This document shows, in pieces, positions 34,638 through 42,732 of a stretch of DNA of 64,000 nucleotides (the stretch's first letter is position 1; the number at the start of each line of letters is the position of its first letter). The stretch is from JADMIH01 sp035274425 (GTDB taxonomy: Bacteria; Chloroflexota; Chloroflexia; QHBQ01; JADMIH01). Made by a program: the position numbers and the translations under genes. Location of the stretch: assembly GCA_035274425.1 (NCBI GenBank), contig DATEOC010000022.1, forward strand, positions 1-64,000, written 5' to 3'. The notes under the pieces are model-generated. The model was not told the DNA's origin and did not search any database. It worked only from the letters and a program-made list of their open reading frames with translations.

Positions 34638-34714
34638 TGTAGGGGCGACCCTTGTGGTCGCCCAGGCAGTCGAGATGTAACGTGGACAGGGCGACCACAA
34701 GGGTCGCCCCTACA
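34638..34714. repeat. MITE-like element, gtaggggcg family
   Basis: 77-bp element with 26-bp perfect terminal inverted repeats (tgtaggggcgacccttgtgg and complement). Each arm can fold on itself. It is very similar to 29117-29204 in its ends but different in the middle. The rest of the 254-bp gap before 34818 shows no gene. Confidence 0.88.
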
Positions 34715-34817
34715 GGAATCGGTAATGTCCATTATCTGCCGGGCGGGGCAAAACCTGACACGGTTTATTCGCACAGCACTAATCTTGACACCTTAAGTAA
34801 CTCTATTTCAAGATAAG

Positions 34818-36215
34818 ATGAATACAGCCACTACAATGCTACTTGGAGAAACCGAAGCGCTGTCGGCCCTGGAGGATGCCCTGCGTAGCTCTCCCGCCGA
34901 CCAGACAGAACTGGTGCTCGTGACGGATATCACCGACGTAACGCGCTATGCCAATTCGGAGATACACCAGAACGTCTCTCAACTAAACACCCGCGTGTCT
35001 GTGCGCGTCGCCGTCGGCCAGGCGAGCGCCCGCGTATTCACCAACTCGATGGATGTCGCCGCGCTCAGGCGGAGCATAGAGGACGCTACACGGCTCGCGC
35101 GCATGCAGGCCCCCAATCCACGTTTCGCCTCCCTCCCCACGCCCGACATGGGGTATGGTCGCCCTGGAAGCGTGCCGCAATCACATTTTCCATCTACCTC
35201 CGACCTATCCCCGCAGGCGCGTGCCGAAGCGGTGGGCACCGTGATAGACGCCGCAGCCGCCGATGGGTTCAGCGCGTTCGGTGCTTACAACTCGTCTACC
35301 TCCGAACTGGCGGTGGCGAGCACGACAGGCATACGCTCCTACGCTTCCTACACAACCGCCTACCTGAAGGCGCTGGTCGAGGGGCCGCATGGTACAGGCT
35401 TTGGGGACGCCCTCAGCCGCGACGCATCCCGAATTGACCCGTCCGCCGTAGCGCGCCAGGCCATCTCGAAGTGTCGCGCCAACCACAGCCAGGCGGAAAT
35501 CGAGCCTGGGGAGTATGAAGCCATATTCGACCCCAACGCGGTGGCCGATATGCTGCGCTTCCCCGCCGTCTGGGGCATGGGTGCGCGCTCGGTGCTGGAT
35601 GGTCAGTCTTTCATGTCAGGACGCATAGGGGAGCGCGTGGCAAGCGAGCAGGTGAGCATCTGGGACGACCCAGGCGACCCGTGCTGCCTCCCCCTCCCTA
35701 TAGACTACGAGGGCCTGCCCTCCCAACGAGTTGACATAATCAAGGAGGGCATCGCAATCGGCCCTGTCTATGACGTGCAGACCGCGCATGAGGCGGGCAC
35801 CCGCTCTACAGGGCACGCCTCCTCCCCCTTCTCCGACTTCCCCTCCGGCCCCTCAGCCGACCACATAATCATGCCCGTAGGGGAGGCCACGATAGAGGAG
35901 ATGATGAAGCCCGTCAAGAGAGGCGTATGGGTCACCCGCTTCCATTACACGCACTGCCCAGACGGCAAGCGCGTCATCGCCACCGGCACCACCCGCGACG
36001 GCACTTTCCTCATCCGCGACGGCGAGATAGTAGGCGCCCTCAAGAATCTGCGCCTGGAAATGGGCGTGCTCGACCTCCTATCTTCTCTACAAGAGGTGGG
36101 CGCGGGCAAGCTCTGCCAGGACTGGTGGGCGATGAACGGCATGGCTACCAACAACTACTTCGTGCCCGCGCTGAGGTTCGGTAGCTGCCGCTTCACGGGT
36201 ATAACGACATTCTGA
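34818..36215 (+). CDS. TldD/PmbA family protein, PmbA (TldE)-like
   Basis: 465 residues from ATG 34818. It shows TldE/PmbA traits: an N-terminal ANSEIHQNVSQLNTRVSVRV strand region, GFSAFGAYNSSTSELAVAST, a YEAIFDPNAVADMLRF segment where TldD proteins have the zinc motif (here no HExxxH), and DYEGLPSQRVDIIKEG and LFGSC-like C-terminal blocks. TldE lacks the metal site and forms the non-catalytic half of the TldD/E heterodimer. It is probably the partner of the TldD-like gene at 32182. Confidence 0.88.
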   Translation: MNTATTMLLGETEALSALEDALRSSPADQTELVLVTDITDVTRYANSEIHQNVSQLNTRVSVRVAVGQASARVFTNSMDVAALRRSIEDATRLARMQAPNPRFASLPTPDMGYGRPGSVPQSHFPSTSDLSPQARAEAVGTVIDAAAADGFSAFGAYNSSTSELAVASTTGIRSYASYTTAYLKALVEGPHGTGFGDALSRDASRIDPSAVARQAISKCRANHSQAEIEPGEYEAIFDPNAVADMLRFPAVWGMGARSVLDGQSFMSGRIGERVASEQVSIWDDPGDPCCLPLPIDYEGLPSQRVDIIKEGIAIGPVYDVQTAHEAGTRSTGHASSPFSDFPSGPSADHIIMPVGEATIEEMMKPVKRGVWVTRFHYTHCPDGKRVIATGTTRDGTFLIRDGEIVGALKNLRLEMGVLDLLSSLQEVGAGKLCQDWWAMNGMATNNYFVPALRFGSCRFTGITTF

Positions 36216-36256
36216 GATAGTGGGTGACACTCACTCTCGCAAGAAAGGCTCACCTT

Positions 36257-36616
36257 ATGACCTCCAGACTAACAGGTCTCTCCCAACTTACCGCCCTCGG
36301 TCAGGGTGCTTACTACGCCCTCACGGGCATCTGGGCGATAGTCCACATAAAGAGTTTCCAGAAAGTCACGGGGCCGAAAACTGATATATGGCTTGTGAAG
36401 ACCGTCGGCGCGCTCGTAATCGCCATCGGTGCGGCACTCGGCATGGCGGGCCTTCGCCGCAATGAGACCGCAGAGATTGCGGTCCTAGGCACAGGCAGCG
36501 CAGCCGCGCTCGGTGCGATTGACGTGGTCTACGTCGCACGCAAGAGCATCTCGCCCATCTACCTGCTCGATGCGATAGCCGAAGCCGGTATCATTGCGAT
36601 GTGGGTTTTGAGGTGA
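36257..36616 (+). CDS. Small four-helix membrane protein
   Basis: About 119 residues from ATG 36257 (AAGAAAGG upstream; GTG 36224 also open). Hydrophobic segments lie around ALGQGAYYALTGIWAIVHI, TVGALVIAIGAALGMAGL, VLGTGSAAALGAIDVVYVA and LLDAIAEAGIIAMWVL. No family name is assigned. The glycine/alanine spacing suggests tightly packed helices. It lies 41 nt after the PmbA-like gene and may be cotranscribed. Confidence 0.65.
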   Translation: MTSRLTGLSQLTALGQGAYYALTGIWAIVHIKSFQKVTGPKTDIWLVKTVGALVIAIGAALGMAGLRRNETAEIAVLGTGSAAALGAIDVVYVARKSISPIYLLDAIAEAGIIAMWVLR

Positions 36617-36799
36617 AAGCTAAATGGCAAAGCCAGGGAATAATTGAGCGTCGAGATCATGGCACGCTCCCTGCAAATAGGGTGTCGTAGCCTTAGACGG
36701 GTCTCTTCAAAAGAGCGTCCTACACGATAGCCTGTCCGATGCCTGCACCAACTTACCGCGATACAGCGGTTATCACAGCTACACGAAAGGAGCACCACG

Positions 36800-36994
36800 A
36801 TGGCAAACGCAGATGAGCCGGATGTCAGACTACCGGCAACACCAACGGACGAAGTAGAGCAAGACCAGAGGAGCCAGGGCACCTCAAGCCCCTCCGAGAC
36901 GGGAGAGGGTATAGGCTCAGCCCAGAATCAGGGTCCGCAGGGTGGCGCGGCGGTCGAGAAGGACGAGTCGGGCCAGTCTACAACCAGGGGCTAA
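36800..36994 (+). CDS. Tiny hydrophilic disordered protein
   Basis: 64 residues from ATG 36800, with AAAGGAG upstream. It is composed of Asp, Glu, Gln, Ser, Thr and Gly (EVEQDQRSQGTSSPSETG and similar), with no hydrophobic stretch. It is similar in style to the proteins at 28598 and 45005. The 183-bp gap before it holds only a weak hairpin (gagcgt/acgctc near 36650). Function unknown; the Shine-Dalgarno is the main evidence that it is a gene. Confidence 0.5.
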   Translation: MANADEPDVRLPATPTDEVEQDQRSQGTSSPSETGEGIGSAQNQGPQGGAAVEKDESGQSTTRG

Positions 36995-37033
36995 AAGGCC
37001 AAAAATTGCTCCAAAATTGGTCCCCTTAACCCC

Positions 37034-37062
37034 TTGACAAGCCCGAAAACATCCTGTATTAT
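37034..37062 (+). promoter_or_regulatory. Strong sigma-70 promoter
   Basis: Perfect TTGACA (37034-37039), a 17-nt spacer and TATTAT (37057-37062). Transcription would start near 37068. It is the closest match to consensus in the window. Confidence 0.8.
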
Positions 37063-37067
37063 AAGAC

Positions 37068-37172
37068 CACTTCGGAGGTGTTGAGCCTCGGAAGGAACAG
37101 AAAAGCTGACGGACTTTCGGGTCATTCAGCTTTTTCTGTTTTAAGCCCCCGGCACAGGGGGCTTTCTTTATT
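37068..37172 (+). ncRNA. Putative small RNA or attenuator leader with two tandem terminator hairpins
   Basis: The transcript from the 37034 promoter would contain a short hairpin region (cggagg...cctcgg). A stem acagaaaagctga/tcagctttttctgt (37097-37140) with TTTT follows. A second GC stem aagccccc/gggggctt (37143-37164) has a T-rich tail. No credible ORF lies inside. This gives a roughly 100-nt RNA, or a conditional leader of the ABC exporter gene starting at 37331. The rest of the gap to 37330 has no other feature. Confidence 0.55.
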
Positions 37173-37330
37173 TCCCTATAGAGAAACCGCATCACCTACC
37201 CATTTTACCTGGCGAAAAGACCCACTATTCGACTAGGACCGCTCTTGAACATCGGGTGTATACTTAAGTCAGACGAAGAGATAAATGCTACTCGGCGGGA
37301 TAGAACGCTGCACAGAAAGGGAACCTGATT

Positions 37331-39361
37331 ATGATGGATGGCTCAGGTTGGTGGTCGTACATAAGGCACGACCCCAAGCAAGACCGCCCGCAAGTGAGCC
37401 GCGCTCTACTGCGGCGCGTGGCGGCGTATGCGCGACCCTACGTGGGCCGCATATCCATCATGCTGGTGACCATCATCGCCATCGCCCTCCTCTCCATCAT
37501 CCCGCCTCTCCTCTACAGGCAGCTTATAGATGTAATCATCCCCTCGAAGGATGTGGGGCAACTCAACTGGCTCATCGTCTGGATGATCGGCGTGCCACTC
37601 GTGTCGGGGCTGTTGGCAGTCCTCCAACGATACCTCGGCTCGCGGATAGGCGAGGGGGTCATTTACGACCTGCGGTGCGCCCTCTTCAGCCACTTGCAGA
37701 AGATGTCCCTGCGTTTCTTCACCCACACCCGCACCGGCGAACTGATGTCGCGCCTCAACAACGACGTGGTAGGCTCCCAGCGAGCCATTTCAAGCACAGT
37801 GGTCGACATCATCTCCAACGCTATCACCCTTACCTTCACCCTCATCATCATGCTCTCCCTTGAATGGCGGCTCACCCTCCTTTCGATAATCATACTCCCG
37901 GTCTTCGTCCTTTCGGCGCGGCGAGTGGGCAACCTCTTGCGCGAGGTTGTGCGCAAGCAGCTAAGTCTCAACGCCGAGATGAACGCGATGATGAATGAGA
38001 CTCTTAACGTGAGTGGCGCGCTCCTTGTGAAAATCTTCGGCAGGGCGCGCGACGAGGAGACGCGCTTCTCCGACAGGGCCGCGGGCGTGCGCGACATGGG
38101 CATCCGGCAGGCGCTCATAGGGCGCTGGTTCTTCTTCGGGCTGGGCCTTACAGGCTCGATTGGCGTGGCTATCGTCTCGTGGGTCGGCGCTCACCTGGTA
38201 ATCAGCGGCAGCGGCTTCACGGTCGGCACCATCGTCGCCTTCATGTCATACCTGGTGCAGCTATACGGCCCTCTCGGCTCCCTCAGCAACTCCCGCGTCG
38301 ACTTCGCCACCTCGATGGTCAGCTTCGAGCGCGTATTCGAAGTGCTGGACCTGCCGGTTGAAATAAAGGAGAAGACCGCCGCTGAGGTCTTGCAGGAAGT
38401 CCGGGGCAAGGTCGAGTTCCGCGACGTCTCTTTCAGCTACATCGTAGGGGACAACGAGGCCCGCGCCGAGGCCGCCGCTCTCTCCGAGGTGATGCGCTGG
38501 GGCCAGGCGCCGGATGCCGCTCTCACCCTATCGGGTCGCAGGCCGAGCGACAGGGTGAAACCTTCCAACGGCAATGCCCCCATGAGCCTCATGCTGACCG
38601 AAGCCGAGATAGAGGCCGCAGCGTCAGATGAGCCACGCTACGCCCTCAGCGATGTCAGCTTTACGGTCCAGCCAGGGCAGCTCGCCGCCCTCGTCGGACC
38701 CTCCGGCGCGGGCAAAACCACCATCACCTATCTCCTCCCCCGCCTCTACGACACCACGAGCGGCGATATCCTGATAGACGACCACGACATACGCGACGTA
38801 ACGCTGGAGTCACTCTCCTCTCAAATCGGCATGGTTACGCAGGAGAGCTACCTCTTCCACGACACCATACGCGCCAACCTCCTCTACGCCCGCCCCGATG
38901 CGACGGACGAGGAGATCGTCGCGGCAGCGAAAGCGGCCAACATCCATGCCTTCATCGCGTCGCTCCCTGACGGGTACGAGACGATAGTCGGTGAGCGCGG
39001 GTACAGGCTGTCGGGCGGCGAGAAGCAGCGCATCGCCATCGCCCGCGTCCTCCTGAAAGACCCCCGTATCCTTGTGCTGGACGAGGCCACTTCGTCGTTG
39101 GACTCGCAGTCTGAGGCGCTTATACAGGCAGCACTTGAACGGCTCATGGTGGGGCGTACTTCAATCGTAATCGCTCACCGTCTCTCCACCGTCCTCGCCG
39201 CCGATGTAATCCTCGTGCTGGACAAGGGGCGGTTGGTAGAGCGTGGCACCCACGCCGAATTACTAGAGCTGGGTGGCCTTTACGCCAGCCTATACCGGAC
39301 ACAGTTTCGCGACTCAACCTCACAACAGGAGAAACAATCTGAAGTGGCGTTGGAGGTATGA
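37331..39361 (+). CDS. ABC transporter, fused permease/ATP-binding (multidrug/lipid exporter type)
   Basis: 676 residues. Six membrane helices (about 35-335) form a type-I exporter domain with the coupling motif HLQKMSLRFFTHTRTGELMSRL. The NBD (about 355-670) has Walker A GPSGAGKTT (about residue 456), LSGGEKQRIAIARVLL signature, ILVLDEATSSLDSQSE Walker B and IVIAHRLSTVLAADVILVLD. About 65 extra residues, acidic and probably flexible, are inserted between the first NBD strand (FRDVSFSYI) and a second DVSFTVQPG strand just before Walker A. It should work as a homodimer or with a partner. Substrate unknown. The upstream leader may control it. Confidence 0.92.
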   Translation: MMDGSGWWSYIRHDPKQDRPQVSRALLRRVAAYARPYVGRISIMLVTIIAIALLSIIPPLLYRQLIDVIIPSKDVGQLNWLIVWMIGVPLVSGLLAVLQRYLGSRIGEGVIYDLRCALFSHLQKMSLRFFTHTRTGELMSRLNNDVVGSQRAISSTVVDIISNAITLTFTLIIMLSLEWRLTLLSIIILPVFVLSARRVGNLLREVVRKQLSLNAEMNAMMNETLNVSGALLVKIFGRARDEETRFSDRAAGVRDMGIRQALIGRWFFFGLGLTGSIGVAIVSWVGAHLVISGSGFTVGTIVAFMSYLVQLYGPLGSLSNSRVDFATSMVSFERVFEVLDLPVEIKEKTAAEVLQEVRGKVEFRDVSFSYIVGDNEARAEAAALSEVMRWGQAPDAALTLSGRRPSDRVKPSNGNAPMSLMLTEAEIEAAASDEPRYALSDVSFTVQPGQLAALVGPSGAGKTTITYLLPRLYDTTSGDILIDDHDIRDVTLESLSSQIGMVTQESYLFHDTIRANLLYARPDATDEEIVAAAKAANIHAFIASLPDGYETIVGERGYRLSGGEKQRIAIARVLLKDPRILVLDEATSSLDSQSEALIQAALERLMVGRTSIVIAHRLSTVLAADVILVLDKGRLVERGTHAELLELGGLYASLYRTQFRDSTSQQEKQSEVALEV

Positions 39362-39683
39362 GCCACGCCATCATTTGGCAAGCGCATCTAAATTGACGCA
39401 CGCCTGTAGAACGCTTGCTTGTCATAGGGTTAACTAGCATTAGAGTGCGCTAAGGTTAGGCGTCTCTTCGAGTTGAGGCCGTGAAGCCCAACTCCACAAC
39501 CTCCCTGAGTTCGAATTGCTGTGTGGTGAACTAGTATCAGAGTAGGTGCAGTAATGCCTATTCAGCTTCTATAGTTTCATGGTTGAAGCTAACACTGTCG
39601 AGGAAGTCGCACTTCAGCCCTAGTGCATCCCTACAAACAAGACCCTACCAGTTTCGAAGAGAGCGCTGTCGGTAGGACTGGCG
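39362..39683. other. Intergenic region, start of an AT-rich patch
   Basis: No gene is supported. Two imperfect direct repeats (aactagcattagag near 39432 and aactagtatcagag near 39529) about 100 bp apart are the only structure I see. A ttcgaatt stretch near 39510 is not part of a tRNA. Confidence 0.4.
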
Positions 39684-39899
39684 ATGAAGCGTTACATAGC
39701 CAAGCTGATGCAGTCCGATACTCTGATGGCTGCTGAGGTAGTAGGTGCGATTTACGACCTTCTTATCAGAGCTAACCTCGCAACCCCCAATGAACAGCTC
39801 ACTACCGTAGGGATGTTTAGGTCCATACTTGGTTCTAAAGACAATTGGATGCAATCGCCCTACCTGACTATACTACCCACGTCTTACCCACTTTCGTAA
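39684..39899 (+). CDS. Doubtful small ORF
   Basis: 71 residues from ATG 39684, with a weak AGGA upstream. The first half (KLMQSDTLMAAEVVGAIYDLL) could be helical. The second half shows no recognisable family. It lies just before the interrupted membrane gene at 39986 in the same AT-rich patch. It may be a remnant or not a gene at all. Confidence 0.25.
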   Translation: MKRYIAKLMQSDTLMAAEVVGAIYDLLIRANLATPNEQLTTVGMFRSILGSKDNWMQSPYLTILPTSYPLS

Positions 39900-39985
39900 T
39901 GGTTAGAATTGGCGTATAATCACGGCATCAAGCGCAATGTAAGCAGCAGGGTGCTGCACTTTCCGAAGAATCATAGGAGGCTGAA

Positions 39986-40819
39986 GTGGCAGAATTTTTC
40001 CGTGCCCCTATTGGTCCTGGTTACGATGAGAACGATAAGCTCAAACTCGTCATAGCACGGCTCAATGAGGCCCAATCCAATCTTGCACAGATCATTGACG
40101 TGCTGAACAAGATTATCACAACGCTTACCTCGTCCAAGTCCGAGCCCTCTCTAGCCGACATTCGCAAAACTATTAGTGATCATAGGACATCGCTCGCCAC
40201 CAACCACAAACAGGTGAGTGAAGCGATGGAGAAGCTCAAAGAAATCCGGGCAGATGATACTGCGGCCACAGCTCTGACCGCCTATATTGGCGACTTAGTG
40301 GATATTGAAGAACTGTGGGAGCACATAACCCAGGCGTATCCCGAGGACTTCCCCAATAGTTTGGCTAGTAAGAGTCTTAGTAGAATAGTAACTTGTCGGA
40401 CCATGTATGAGGACCTTCATAAGACAAGTGTCCTCTTTACGGTACCGAAGACTATCAAGGGTCTTGTACAGGAGCGTCGACCGGGCAGTCCATATGATTT
40501 TCACAAGGAGTTCAAGAGGGAGATTTCAGATCCAGCTATTCGAGTCGCTCTTCTGGAGGATATGGCAGATGTAGAGCCCACCCATATTGGTGGCATGGTA
40601 GACTTGCAAGCCGGTATAATTTACAGCATATCCAAGCAAGTCACGTGGCGGATACTTAGCTCCTTGGTCCTAGTTCTCCTTGGGTTCGTCGGCTGGTTCA
40701 TCGTGGATGCCTTAAGCGTAAATGGTGCCGCATGGCTCTCTTGGTTCAGCAAGGAACAGGGGTGGAACGGTTTCGACGGAGGGGCAGGTAAGTCCTACTC
40801 ACGGTTTGACTTGTTTTAG
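39986..40819 (+). CDS. N-terminal part of an interrupted membrane protein (ends at in-frame TAG)
   Basis: 277 residues with a GTG start at 39986 and AGGAGG at 39975-39980. Residues about 1-100 are helical coiled-coil type (KLVIARLNEAQSNLAQIID..., SEAMEKLKEIRADD). One membrane helix lies near residues 220-240 (ILSSLVLVLLGFVGWFIVDA). After the TAG at 40817-40819 the same reading frame stays open to 41167 and encodes further membrane helices. The natural product was therefore probably about 390 residues. I recognise no family. Composition is more AT-rich than in neighbouring genes. Confidence 0.6.
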   Translation: MAEFFRAPIGPGYDENDKLKLVIARLNEAQSNLAQIIDVLNKIITTLTSSKSEPSLADIRKTISDHRTSLATNHKQVSEAMEKLKEIRADDTAATALTAYIGDLVDIEELWEHITQAYPEDFPNSLASKSLSRIVTCRTMYEDLHKTSVLFTVPKTIKGLVQERRPGSPYDFHKEFKREISDPAIRVALLEDMADVEPTHIGGMVDLQAGIIYSISKQVTWRILSSLVLVLLGFVGWFIVDALSVNGAAWLSWFSKEQGWNGFDGGAGKSYSRFDLF

Positions 40820-40834
40820 AGTTATGTTGCGTTG

Positions 40835-41167
40835 ATGATTGGCGTTCTAGTACACATCATTAAGAAGGCCGTTGAATTTTCAGTATCAGGAAATAATCAT
40901 GTCAACATGGGCCATGCATCACTAGGCACTTTATTTCTCTGGATCCATGCAAGGGAAATTTGGTTCTGGGGTCGTGCCTTATTGGCAATTCTCGGCTTTG
41001 GGTTCTTGGTGACGTTAGGCAACATGACCCCGAGCGCTGCGTTCGGCCTAGGTTATTTCCTTGACAGCCTCGCTGACCTCATACAAGGGCGATTAACCAC
41101 GAAGGTCTCGCCTCATGCTGAAGAGTTAAAACAAGCCTTGATTAACCAACTAAAACCTCCATCTTAG
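40835..41167 (+). CDS. C-terminal part of the interrupted membrane protein
   Basis: About 110 residues if started at ATG 40835, which has no Shine-Dalgarno. It is in exactly the same frame as 39986-40819 and begins 5 codons after its TAG. Two hydrophobic helices are seen (MIGVLVHIIKKAVEFS and ALLAILGFGFLVTLGNM), then a GYFLDSLADLIQGRL segment and a charged tail. It most likely represents the severed C-terminus of the preceding ORF. Independent expression is unsupported by the sequence. Confidence 0.45.
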   Translation: MIGVLVHIIKKAVEFSVSGNNHVNMGHASLGTLFLWIHAREIWFWGRALLAILGFGFLVTLGNMTPSAAFGLGYFLDSLADLIQGRLTTKVSPHAEELKQALINQLKPPS

Positions 41168-41525
41168 CAGATGCTAGTACCAAAATGAGCCAACGCCATC
41201 TGTGAGCTTAAACCAAACTCTATTACTATGCAATTGAGTTTGGTCATATTCTAGCCGATGCCAATTTTGATGCATTTGTCCTAATCCATCGCAAGACCGA
41301 TTGACTTGCTGCTGCGTCTCGTAGATAATGTACCAAAGTAGCTCAGAAGGTACTCCAATGCTTGCCCACACATCAGCCCCTATCATAGAACCTAAGAACC
41401 AGCGCACAACATTACCCCACCAGAGGTCTGGTTAGTCGCGTTCTGTCATGCTGAGCAAATTGGTAATCCCCGCCAGGCCCTACGATAGCCTGGCGGTTTT
41501 TGTTTGTTATGATCGGGATAACACT
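41168..41525. other. Intergenic region with a terminator
   Basis: A 77-codon minus-strand frame (41174-41407, GTG start, Trp-rich) is open here. It has no Shine-Dalgarno and may be a gene remnant. The only firm feature is the hairpin at 41470-41503. Confidence 0.4.
41470..41503 (+). terminator. Intrinsic terminator
   Basis: Stem ccgccaggc/gcctggcgg (41470-41478 with 41488-41496) followed by TTTTTGTTT. It ends transcription coming from the AT-rich patch, just upstream of the LysE gene. It also argues against an earlier LysE start at 41448. Confidence 0.85.
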
Positions 41526-42155
41526 ATGGATATAGCTTTCCTGTTGAAAGGTCTCATACTTGGCTTCTCCATCGCCGCACCTGTCGGGCCGATAGGGGTG
41601 CTGTGCATCAGGCGCACACTTGCTTCGGGTTTCCCATCCGGCATACTGTCGGGGCTGGGTGCGGCCACTGCCGATGCATTCTATGGAGGTGTAGCGGCTT
41701 TTGGGCTGACATTTGTTTCCACTTTTCTTGTCGGTGGGCAGATATGGCTGCGGGTGGTCGGTGGACTCTTCTTGCTCTACCTGGGGCTGCGCATTTTCCT
41801 ATCGCCCCCTCCCGAAAAGCCTGCTTCCGCGAGCACAAGGGGGTTGGCCGGAGCCTTCGCCTCTACCTTCTTCCTAACGCTGACCAATCCTGCCACCATA
41901 ATCTCCTTCGCGGCGGTATTCGCTGGCTTCGGCCTGGGCGCAAGCGGGGGCAGCACAGCAGATGCCTCGCTCCTGGTAGTGGGTGTTTTCGCGGGCTCGG
42001 CGTTGTGGTGGCTCCTGCTGGCTTCGGGTGTCACTCTGCTGAGGTCCAGGCTCGATTATCGCCGCATGGGGTGGATAAACAAGCTCTCTGGTGCTATCAT
42101 TATAGTGTTCGGGCTAATAACGCTTGCTTCTCTATATTCCTGGAGTAATAGCTAG
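41526..42155 (+). CDS. LysE family translocator (amino-acid exporter)
   Basis: 209 residues from ATG 41526. Six hydrophobic segments. The N-terminal family motif FSIAAPVGPIGVLCIRRTLA and a GLGAATADAFYGGVAAFGL segment are typical of LysE/RhtB proteins, as is FLTLTNPATIISFAAVF before the fourth helix. Members export amino acids or threonine-like compounds. The exact substrate is unknown. A GNAT gene follows 29 nt later and is probably cotranscribed. Confidence 0.88.
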   Translation: MDIAFLLKGLILGFSIAAPVGPIGVLCIRRTLASGFPSGILSGLGAATADAFYGGVAAFGLTFVSTFLVGGQIWLRVVGGLFLLYLGLRIFLSPPPEKPASASTRGLAGAFASTFFLTLTNPATIISFAAVFAGFGLGASGGSTADASLLVVGVFAGSALWWLLLASGVTLLRSRLDYRRMGWINKLSGAIIIVFGLITLASLYSWSNS

Positions 42156-42184
42156 GAGAAAGTGGGAAGTGAAAGGAATTTGCC

Positions 42185-42685
42185 ATGACTGACGCTACGG
42201 GGATAATCGTGCGCGCCGCGACGCGAGAAGATGCTCCAGCCATCCTGACGCTGGTGGTCGCGCTAGCCGACTTCGAGAAGCTGCCCCCACCCGATGAGGC
42301 TGCTCAACAGAGACTGATAGCCGATGCATTCAGCCCCCGCCCCCGCGTCGAGATATTCCTGGCTGAAGTCGAAGGGGAGGTAGTTGGTTACGCCTTCGTA
42401 TTCGAGACCTACTCCACCTTCCTCGCGCTACCCACACTCTATCTTGAAGACCTCTTCGTTCTACCCGAATTTCGGGGTAAAAAGGTGGGCTATGCACTCT
42501 TCGCACACTGTGCTGAGGAAGCAGTACGCCGGGGCTGCGGGCGCTTCGAGTGGATGGTCCTAGCTTGGAACGAGCACGCCATCCAGTTCTATGAGCGCCT
42601 CGGTGCGCGGCATCTGCACGATTGGCTCGTCTACCGTCTCGATAGAGAGGCGCTGGCGAGCTTCAGTTCTTCAAAGGAAAGATGA
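42185..42685 (+). CDS. GNAT family N-acetyltransferase
   Basis: 166 residues from ATG 42185 with AAAGGA upstream. N-terminal IIVRAATREDAPAILTLV and the EDLFVLPEFRGKKVGYALFA motif A are typical of diamine (spermidine/spermine) acetyltransferase-like GNATs. The C-terminal FEWMVLAWNEHAIQFYERLGA has the W-N-x-x-A-I-x-F-Y-E motif. Neighbourhood to a LysE exporter suggests acetylation or export of amino compounds, which is only inference. Confidence 0.9.
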   Translation: MTDATGIIVRAATREDAPAILTLVVALADFEKLPPPDEAAQQRLIADAFSPRPRVEIFLAEVEGEVVGYAFVFETYSTFLALPTLYLEDLFVLPEFRGKKVGYALFAHCAEEAVRRGCGRFEWMVLAWNEHAIQFYERLGARHLHDWLVYRLDREALASFSSSKER

Positions 42686-42693
42686 CGGTAGTT

Positions 42694-42732
42694 ATCATCA
42701 ATTTGAATTCTGCAAGAAATCAAATTGATGAT
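42694..42732. terminator. Bidirectional stem-loop between convergent genes
   Basis: 13-bp perfect stem atcatcaatttga/tcaaattgatgat (42694-42706 with 42720-42732). It separates the GNAT (+) and YyaL-like (-) genes and overlaps the latter's stop. Confidence 0.7.

Noticed and set aside
34785..34817. TTGACA at 34785 as promoter of the PmbA-like gene
   Set aside because: A -10 at correct spacing would place the transcription start at or after the ATG at 34818; no good -10 is visible.
39500..39525. gagttcgaattg stretch as a tRNA T-loop
   Set aside because: No T-stem, anticodon arm or acceptor stem can be formed around it. No tRNA was found anywhere in the window.
41174..41407. 77-codon Trp-rich minus-strand ORF
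   Set aside because: GTG start without Shine-Dalgarno and no recognisable family; kept only as a possible remnant.
41448..41525. N-terminal extension of the LysE protein
   Set aside because: It would include a terminator hairpin with T-tract, and family members begin at the ATG 41526 equivalent.
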